DNA of 28,957 nt from Nitrospira sp. UBA2083 (GTDB lineage: Bacteria; Nitrospirota; Nitrospiria; Nitrospirales; Nitrospiraceae), in NCBI GenBank assembly GCA_002331625.1, contig DCZN01000094.1:1-28957 (forward strand), written 5' to 3'. Numbering within the stretch: position 1 is the stretch's first letter; each line of letters begins with the position of its first letter. The translations under genes and the position numbers were made by a program. The notes under the pieces are model-generated. The model saw nothing but the letters and a program-made list of their open reading frames with translations. It had not been told where the DNA came from and did not search any database. Shown here piece after piece: positions 23,373 to 28,957 of the stretch.

Positions 23373-26143
23373 GCGACAGCTCCCTTCTTCTTGCTTGGAG
23401 CCTGGGCCGCCGTCATCTTTGTATAGAGGTCAAAGAGCTTTTCAAGCCGTTCGGTGTCATTGCGAAAGCGCCGTCCGATATAGATGCGCTCCAGCACTTC
23501 GTCGTTGTGCTCATGCGCCTCGCGCAGATTGGCGGGCATGTTATCAGGATCGTAGAGGTCGGCGATGGTCGCGGGGAAATGCGCCTCCCGCGCCAACAAG
23601 ATGTCTTCCGCGCAGCGCGTGAGGTCTGCCTTGTTCTTATCGGTGAGAGTCGGGACGGGGAATGTGTTCCAACCCAATGTGTTTGAGTAAGAGAAGTCCG
23701 TACGCATCCGAACACAAACAGTACCAATCCAGACCCAATGAAGGCGTGATGCGATGAGACCAAGGTTCCAGAGAGGAGCATCGTAGAGTGCAAAGCACTT
23801 GTTAGAGGCGATGAAATCCGCTGTCAAATAGTCGCAGGGCAAATACGGCCTGTTCTCCGAACTAACACCTGGGACAAGTATCTGGTTCTGCTTCGCGACG
23901 CCCGCTATCTGCACGAAGCGATGTGGCTGTTTGGCGTACTGGCGCGTCGATTCCGCATCCGACTTGTTTCGGTTCTCGGTCACCAGTTGCAATCGTTGTG
24001 CGATGAACGCGCTTGTCTTGGCGGCGTCCACATCCTTGTCTTCAATCCACAGGCAGTATCGTAACCGACCGTTGATTAGTTCATCCGAGCCGACAAATCG
24101 CTTAATGAAGGGCCGAGCATAAACATCTTCGGTCGTGAGATTTTCAGCCAAATCGGTGTCCAAAAACAGATGCCCGCCGTCACGCGGCATATTGCCGAAC
24201 AGCATCGGAGACTGCTCGCTAACCGGCGACTTCGTCTTCTGGACATAAGCAAGGCTATCAGGAACAAGGTACGGACCAATGGCGGAGCATTGTCTTACCA
24301 AATCATCTTGGTAGATCTTCTTCGGCAGATTCGACTTCTTGCCCAAGCCAACAATTACTACGGTTACCCCGGCGTTGTGGCTGGCTAGGTTCGCCCACTT
24401 GAACGAAGTGTGTGCAAAACGGATTTCACAGCCGCGATGGAAGGCTACCGGCCACACATCAATGGCCTGCTGTCCTTGGCAAACGCTGTTGGTTGCCACA
24501 AACGCGGCAACCGCATTGGGAACTTTGTCGGCATAGTCGAAGAAACGTGAGAACCATCCGGTTACGAAGTCGGTAGTCTTGGCTAACTTCGGGTGCTTGG
24601 TCCATGCGTTTGCTAAGTCGGCCTTTTGTTCATCGGTTTGCCATTTACTGCCACGGTACGGCGGGTTCCCGCAAATATACGTTTCCCCACCTTCGTTCTC
24701 GAAATCAATCTGCGCTTGATCGAGTGGCGTGCTGAACAAGTCATCGGCCTGCAGCTTCACGCCGGTTCCGGTCGGCGGGCAGATACTCAGCCAATCGAGC
24801 CGCAAGGCGTTAGCGCACGTAATCCAGTTGTCTTTCTCCAGCGGCAGGAATTCGGCGAGCGCTAGCTTTTGCCCGCGATAGTGAACATCACATTGATACT
24901 CGGCAATGATGAGGGCGAGACGCGCGACCTCGGCGGGAAAGTCGCGCAACTCGATTCCACGAAAGTTTGTGAGAGGGATTTCTGATTGGCGGTCAGGCTC
25001 CTCGCGTCGCTTGTTGATTTCAGCCTCAATGCCCCGCATTTCCTTGTAGGCGATGACGAGGAAGTTACCGCTGCCGCAGGCCGGATCGAAGACACGGATA
25101 CGCGACATGCGCTTGCGGAGGTTGAGCAGCGTCCGGGCATTGTCACCGGCTTCTTCAAGCCGCGCCCGGAGGTCATCTAGGAAAAGCGGGTTCAGGACTT
25201 TCAAGATGTTCGGCACACTCGTGTAATGCATTCCGAGCGCACCGCGTTCCTCGTCCTCTGCGACGGCCTGGATCATCGAGCCGAAGATGTCCGGATTGAT
25301 CCTCGTCCAGTCTAGACTGCCGATGTGCAAAAGATAGGACCGAGCAATCTTGCTGAATCGCGGCACGTCCAGATTGCCCGAGAACAAACCACCGTTCACG
25401 TAGGGAAAGGAGTCGGCCCAGCGTGGGATGCCGACCACTTCCCGATCAACCAACTTCGTGTTCATTGTCAGGAATATCTTCCCGATCACCTCATGCGTAT
25501 TTGACGAATCCCGTGCGCTCATCGTCTCAATCGTCGATGTAAACAGCGATTTACCGGCCCCCCCTCGCGGGAAGATGTCGGTGTCCTCGGCGAAGAAACA
25601 GAAAATCAGCCGGGCCATGAAGTGGTTCATGTCCGGCCGGCGCTTTTCCGTGCCCCATTCCGGGTTGTCCTTTAGCAGCTCTACATAAAGCCGGTTCAAA
25701 CGGCTGGTCGCACGGATGTCGAACGAGCTTTCACGCACCTGCTGGACGGTCGTAATACCGGCCAGCGGCAGAAAGAAACCAAAATGGTCAGGGAAGTCAC
25801 GATACGCACAGGCGACTGTTTCGCCGCTCGCTAGGTCTTCGGCCTCGAAGGTCTCGCCATCCGTTGCCAGCACGAACTTGGCCTTGCCGCGCACGGTCGC
25901 CGGACTTGCCTTCAAAGCGGCCAAGGTCTTCGTGACCTCGCCTGGCGCCGCGATAGCGATATGGATATTGTTGCTCTGAAGGACTCCGCCAAGGTCCGAT
26001 TTATTGGACTCGCCCTTACGGAGGCGCTTGAGGGTCGTTTCCTTGTTGCCGAAGGCTTGCAGGAAGGCGAACGGGAACTCCTGGGCGTCGAATGTCTGCT
26101 CGGCTAGGACAGATATCGCCTCCTCAATTTCAACTGCGTTCAT
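23369..26143 (-). CDS. MmeI-like adenine DNA methyltransferase
   Basis: The 924-residue product has the layout of class IIL (MmeI-type) enzymes: an N-terminal region, a helical spacer with MARLIFCFFAEDTDIFPRG (residues 176-194), the AdoMet-binding motif FDPACGSGNFL (352-362), the catalytic NPPY (493-496) and a C-terminal target-recognition region. NPPY predicts N6-adenine methylation. The N-terminal region carries no clear PD-(D/E)xK nuclease motif, so cutting is likely done by the downstream helicase and GIY-YIG proteins. AAGGGGAAG lies just upstream of the ATG. It is the first gene of the operon and would mark self DNA. YeeA of B. subtilis is a plausible relative. The recognition sequence cannot be inferred. 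Confidence 0.9.
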   Translation of the reverse strand: MNAVEIEEAISVLAEQTFDAQEFPFAFLQAFGNKETTLKRLRKGESNKSDLGGVLQSNNIHIAIAAPGEVTKTLAALKASPATVRGKAKFVLATDGETFEAEDLASGETVACAYRDFPDHFGFFLPLAGITTVQQVRESSFDIRATSRLNRLYVELLKDNPEWGTEKRRPDMNHFMARLIFCFFAEDTDIFPRGGAGKSLFTSTIETMSARDSSNTHEVIGKIFLTMNTKLVDREVVGIPRWADSFPYVNGGLFSGNLDVPRFSKIARSYLLHIGSLDWTRINPDIFGSMIQAVAEDEERGALGMHYTSVPNILKVLNPLFLDDLRARLEEAGDNARTLLNLRKRMSRIRVFDPACGSGNFLVIAYKEMRGIEAEINKRREEPDRQSEIPLTNFRGIELRDFPAEVARLALIIAEYQCDVHYRGQKLALAEFLPLEKDNWITCANALRLDWLSICPPTGTGVKLQADDLFSTPLDQAQIDFENEGGETYICGNPPYRGSKWQTDEQKADLANAWTKHPKLAKTTDFVTGWFSRFFDYADKVPNAVAAFVATNSVCQGQQAIDVWPVAFHRGCEIRFAHTSFKWANLASHNAGVTVVIVGLGKKSNLPKKIYQDDLVRQCSAIGPYLVPDSLAYVQKTKSPVSEQSPMLFGNMPRDGGHLFLDTDLAENLTTEDVYARPFIKRFVGSDELINGRLRYCLWIEDKDVDAAKTSAFIAQRLQLVTENRNKSDAESTRQYAKQPHRFVQIAGVAKQNQILVPGVSSENRPYLPCDYLTADFIASNKCFALYDAPLWNLGLIASRLHWVWIGTVCVRMRTDFSYSNTLGWNTFPVPTLTDKNKADLTRCAEDILLAREAHFPATIADLYDPDNMPANLREAHEHNDEVLERIYIGRRFRNDTERLEKLFDLYTKMTAAQAPSKKKGAVA

Positions 26144-26483
26144 TCTTCCCCTTCCCGGTACGTTCTAAACGCTTCATTTTTATAGTCCATACCCTCTGCA
26201 AGAGCAATACAGCCTTACCCGAACCCTTTCGCAGATGCTGCGGCATAGGCCATGCCTCTCAATAAATCACAGCCCGCCCCTCCCGTCTCGTCCATGCCGT
26301 TTTTTCCCATAGTCGTTGATTATGCCGGACGCAAGTGTTCCTCCGCACGGCCTGCAGCCGCCTGACGCCGCGGCAATCGCTGATCCACCCTCGTTACACC
26401 CATCTCTTTCCTAAACATCGTATTGTCGCTACAATGGCCGCCGGTTCCTCTTCAGGCCGTGAAAAGAAGGATATTCCTCCGCC
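26144..26483. other. Divergent intergenic region between methyltransferase and GmrSD-like genes
   Basis: The 340 bases contain no believable gene; open frames here are shadows. The left third holds a promoter for the leftward operon (26179-26207). The right part has TACAAT at 26430-26435, a good -10 box for the rightward gene, but its -35 (TTTCCT, about 26407) is poor. Confidence 0.6.
26179..26207 (-). promoter_or_regulatory. Predicted sigma-70 promoter of the methyltransferase operon
   Basis: On the minus strand TTGCTC (26202-26207) and TATAAA (26179-26184) are separated by exactly 17 bp, with five of six matches in the -10 box and three of six in the -35. Transcription would start near 26172 and reach the ATG at 26143 after about 30 bases. 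It could also supply the downstream SPARTA genes, since no clear terminator separates them. Confidence 0.55.
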
Positions 26484-26662
26484 GTGGAAACCCAGGTCCG
26501 CACTCCCCAGATGGTCTTCACGCAGCCGCAACGGCTTGTTGTGCCGCTTTTTCAACGCCCTTACGTCTGGAATGAAGAAAATCAATGGGAGCCATTATGG
26601 AATGACGTGGCCCGCATGGCCGACCGACTCCTTGCCCGCCCTTTTGAAAAGCATTACCACAC
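26484..26662 (+). pseudogene. N-terminal part of a frameshifted GmrSD-like gene
   Basis: From the GTG at 26484 (AAGGA 12 bases upstream) the frame encodes a DUF262 start: residues 10-40 include VFTQPQRLVVPLFQRPYVWN, matching the PxFQRxYxW box of the family. After KHYH the frame loses sense. The next conserved stretch, FLGAVVLQQV then IIDGQQRLTT, is in another frame, from about 26663. The break lies at CCACACTT (26657-26664), consistent with a two-base AC duplication or a one-base loss. The second frame has a stop at 26645, so the shift must lie after it. Confidence 0.75.
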
Positions 26663-26710
26663 TTCCTTGGGGCCGTTGTTCTTCAACAGGTTCAAAAGCC
26701 GACAGGCCAG

Positions 26711-28669
26711 ATGCAGGAACGCACCATCATCGATGGCCAGCAGCGGCTTACCACATTACAGCTGCTTTTTGATGCCCTGCATGCCGAACTCCTCTCCGTC
26801 AACGCCATAGCCCCGGCCAAGCGTATTGAACCGCTCGTGATTAATGCTGAGCATTTCTGTTCCCGTCCGGAAGACCGTTTCAAAGTGTGGCCCACAAACC
26901 GCGACCGTCCTGCCTTTCATGCCGTCATGGGCGCTACGCCCCCCGTCGATTACGATGCCATTGGCTACCGCGATGAACGTATGACGGAGGCACATCGCTA
27001 CTTCGGTGAACAAGCCCGTGAATGGCTTGGCCGGCAGGGGCCCGGTGCCGTTGAGGCCCGCGCCGCCGCACTTGAGACGACCGTCCGCGAGCTGCTTCAG
27101 ATGGTCGTCATTGACCTCACGATTGATGAGAACGCGCAGGAAATATTCGAAACCCTGAATGCCCGCGGCGCCCAGCTCACGGCAGCCGATTTGATCAAGA
27201 ATTTTATTTTTCAGCGCCTTCTTGAGAAGGGGACCGATGTAGAGGACGCTTACCAGAAATACTGGAAGGAATTTGAAACCGGATTTTGGGAAACAGAGAT
27301 CAGCGTCGGCCGCTTTCTCTATCCCCGCTCCTCCATCTTTCTCAACCACTGGCTTATCGCCAGCACTGGGCAGGAAGTTGTCGCCCGTGAAATATTCGAC
27401 AGATTCAAGCGATTTGCCGATCATGAGTCAGGTCTGCCGATGACAACGATCATCGCGCAAGTTCATCATGCGTCCCGGGTCTACAGGGATTTCATCAGCG
27501 CCGCCACCACTTATACCGGTCCCATTGATCGTCTTGGCCTCTTTGGCTACCGGACAGGCGTCCTGGAGAGCGAAGTCATAAAGCCTCTCGTTCTTTGCCT
27601 TCTTGATCCCGAGTTACCGAAGATCCCCGAACCCCAACTCACGAAGGCCCTGAAGGTCATCGAAAGCTGGATGGTCCACCGGATGCTGGTACGGGCGACG
27701 ACAAAAAACTACAACCAGGTTGTCGCCGAACTTATCGCCCTGCTGCGCCAGCCCGACCGGGTGGCGGCCGGCGACATCACTGAAAGTTATCTGGCCGGTC
27801 AAGCCAGTGGCAGCCGCTACTGGCCCGATGACGCGGAATTACGCGCCGAACTCGCAGATCTGCTCGCCTATCGCCGCCTCGGCCGAGGCCGCCTCCGCAT
27901 GATTCTTGAAGCAATTGAGGATGACCTCCGCGGCTGGAAAGAAGGTCAATCGGGGCTTGGCGATGAACGCGTGCCCCGCGGAAAATTTACTATTGAACAT
28001 GTCATGCCCAGGAAATGGCATATCCACTGGTCGTTGGACAATCCGGGCGCTGATGAAGCCGAGCGCGATCGCATCTTACATACCCTCGGGAATCTTACCT
28101 TGCTCACGCGCAAGCTGAACTCAAAAGTTTCTCATGCTCCCTGGATCGGAACGCCCGGTAAACGCGACGGTCTCGAAGAGCACGATGTCCTGCTCATGAA
28201 CCGCGAGATATTGAAAACCGCCCCTACCCAGTGGACTGACGAAGCCATAAGAACCCGCACCCGGCAAATGGCCGAAATCATTATCCGCATCTGGCCTGTC
28301 CCGCCCAATCATCGTTCCGGCTACCAGCCGGATAAACCGCGCGCCCGCAAGAAGGTACGCCTCGCGGATCTTATTAACGGCGGTGCACTTACACCGGGAA
28401 TCCTTCTCTTTCCCCGTCGCAAGAAGTTTACAGACCGCGTTGCGACCCTGCTCCCGGACGGCCGCCTTGAAGTGGGCGGCGTTCTGTTTGAAAGCCCTTC
28501 CAAAGCGGCCACGGAAATTGCTGGCAAGCCCACTAACGGATGGTGGTTCTTTCTTGTTGATCAGGCCTCACGCCGCTCCCTGCGCAATGTCAGACGCGAC
28601 TATGTCGACGCCATGGCCGTCGACGCAGAAGATGACGAGCCCGACGATGATGACGATGACGAATCGTAA
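26711..28669 (+). CDS. GmrSD-like DUF262/DUF1524 endonuclease with C-terminal RAMA-like domain
   Basis: From the ATG at 26711 the product has 652 residues, but the true N-terminus is in another frame upstream. It contains the rest of the DUF262 NTPase-like domain (TIIDGQQRLTTLQLL, and IFETLNARGAQLTAADLIKN), then the DUF1524 His-Me-finger nuclease region with FTIEHVMPRKW (His430) and LHTLGNLTLLTRKLN, where the Asn completes the H-N pattern. The C-terminal ~90 residues hold VGGVLFESPSKAATEIAGKP, then TNGWWFFLVD, like RAMA domains, which are linked to modified DNA, and an acidic end (DDEPDDDDDDES). GmrSD-type enzymes cut DNA with modified bases. Without the lost frame, the PxFQRxYxW box is missing and activity is doubtful. 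Confidence 0.85.
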   Translation: MQERTIIDGQQRLTTLQLLFDALHAELLSVNAIAPAKRIEPLVINAEHFCSRPEDRFKVWPTNRDRPAFHAVMGATPPVDYDAIGYRDERMTEAHRYFGEQAREWLGRQGPGAVEARAAALETTVRELLQMVVIDLTIDENAQEIFETLNARGAQLTAADLIKNFIFQRLLEKGTDVEDAYQKYWKEFETGFWETEISVGRFLYPRSSIFLNHWLIASTGQEVVAREIFDRFKRFADHESGLPMTTIIAQVHHASRVYRDFISAATTYTGPIDRLGLFGYRTGVLESEVIKPLVLCLLDPELPKIPEPQLTKALKVIESWMVHRMLVRATTKNYNQVVAELIALLRQPDRVAAGDITESYLAGQASGSRYWPDDAELRAELADLLAYRRLGRGRLRMILEAIEDDLRGWKEGQSGLGDERVPRGKFTIEHVMPRKWHIHWSLDNPGADEAERDRILHTLGNLTLLTRKLNSKVSHAPWIGTPGKRDGLEEHDVLLMNREILKTAPTQWTDEAIRTRTRQMAEIIIRIWPVPPNHRSGYQPDKPRARKKVRLADLINGGALTPGILLFPRRKKFTDRVATLLPDGRLEVGGVLFESPSKAATEIAGKPTNGWWFFLVDQASRRSLRNVRRDYVDAMAVDAEDDEPDDDDDDES

Positions 28670-28756
28670 TTGATTCATCGTCTTCTCCCTCGCCGTTTCC
28701 CACGCCCGGCCAGAAGTTCTCCATTGAAACTGTCTCCTTGACGGGGGAGCTTACAC

Positions 28757-28957
28757 GTGCGCACCTGGGAAGGCTGGCTCTATCTGGCCGTCGTGATGGA
28801 CCTGTACTCTCGCCGCATTGTTGACTGGGCTCCCAAGCCCACGCTGGCTCAAGATCTCGTGCTGAACGCGCTCCGCATGGCTGTTCCCAGACGCAAGCCC
28901 CAGCCTGTCCTGATTCACTCCGATCAAGGGTCTCAATTAGGCAGTGATGCGTGGCGG
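28757..28957 (+). mobile_element. IS3-family transposase OrfB fragment (5'-truncated, cut by window edge)
   Basis: The frame reads VRTWEGWLYLAVVMDLYSRR, then IVDWAPKPTLAQDLVLNALR and VLIHSDQGSQLGSDAWR, the rve integrase core of IS3-type OrfB. The second catalytic Asp is in HSDQGSQ. The upstream part with the first catalytic Asp (the TDITY region) is missing; a TGA at 28739-28741 closes the frame on the left. It continues past the window. This is the remnant of an insertion sequence at the right side of the defence genes. No terminal inverted repeat is visible. Confidence 0.85.

Noticed and set aside
26640..26711. Programmed -1 frameshift in the GmrSD-like gene
   Set aside because: No X-XXY-YYZ slippery heptamer occurs in the overlap; a small indel at the CACA tract explains it better.
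1..28957. CRISPR array, tRNA or rRNA gene, prophage structural genes
   Set aside because: No spaced identical repeats, cloverleaf-like sequence, conserved rRNA segment or capsid/tail gene was noticed.

Overview
The window appears to be a chromosomal segment of a Gram-negative bacterium. Evidence for this is four proteins with export or lipoprotein signals plus a predicted outer-membrane barrel, with moderately GC-rich coding sequence. The mixture of short Cys-rich proteins, mercury genes and metal exporters resembles what I recall of Nitrospira-type genomes. That is recollection, not proof. No rRNA, tRNA, CRISPR array or replication origin was seen.

Bases 1-12100 are a metal and envelope region. 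It starts inside a DUF4143-type ATPase (C-terminal part only). A mercury-uptake locus follows: merT, merP and a small zinc-ribbon gene read leftwards, merR reads rightwards, and a recognisable MerR operator lies between them. No merA is present. Next come a short degenerate cation-diffusion-facilitator (CDF) protein, two large unrecognised lipoproteins, a complete His-rich CDF exporter, a small lipoprotein, and a translationally coupled pair: a beta-barrel-like protein with an internal duplication and an MgtA-type P3B ATPase. That pair is preceded by a good promoter and a 31-codon ORF that could be a leader peptide.

Bases 12250-28957 are an accessory defence island. Its left end carries a WGR-domain gene and a small tyrosine recombinase, flanked by an AT-rich set of inverted and direct repeats. 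A 57-codon piece of a second WGR allele is stranded 7.6 kb away at 4677-4850; every base difference between the two is synonymous. Rightward genes follow: an HTH antitoxin/PIN toxin pair, a protein with two zinc ribbons and a HEPN-type R-x4-H motif, and an abortive-infection-like gene split by an in-frame TGA. Facing them is a six-gene leftward block. It begins with a tightly overlapping operon of MmeI-like DNA methyltransferase, an unknown HEPN-like protein, an SF2 helicase and a GIY-YIG nuclease. It ends with a short prokaryotic Argonaute system of SPARTA type (TIR-APAZ plus short pAgo, ATGA overlap). Divergent from the block is a GmrSD-like DUF262/DUF1524 endonuclease with a C-terminal RAMA-like domain, broken by a frameshift. 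The window ends in a 5'-truncated IS3-family transposase.

The most interesting content is the defence island. A methylation-linked helicase/nuclease system lies immediately upstream of SPARTA on one strand, possibly in one transcript. Around it are several toxin or HEPN effectors, two of the defence genes are freshly broken, and a recombinase/repeat module marks the boundary.
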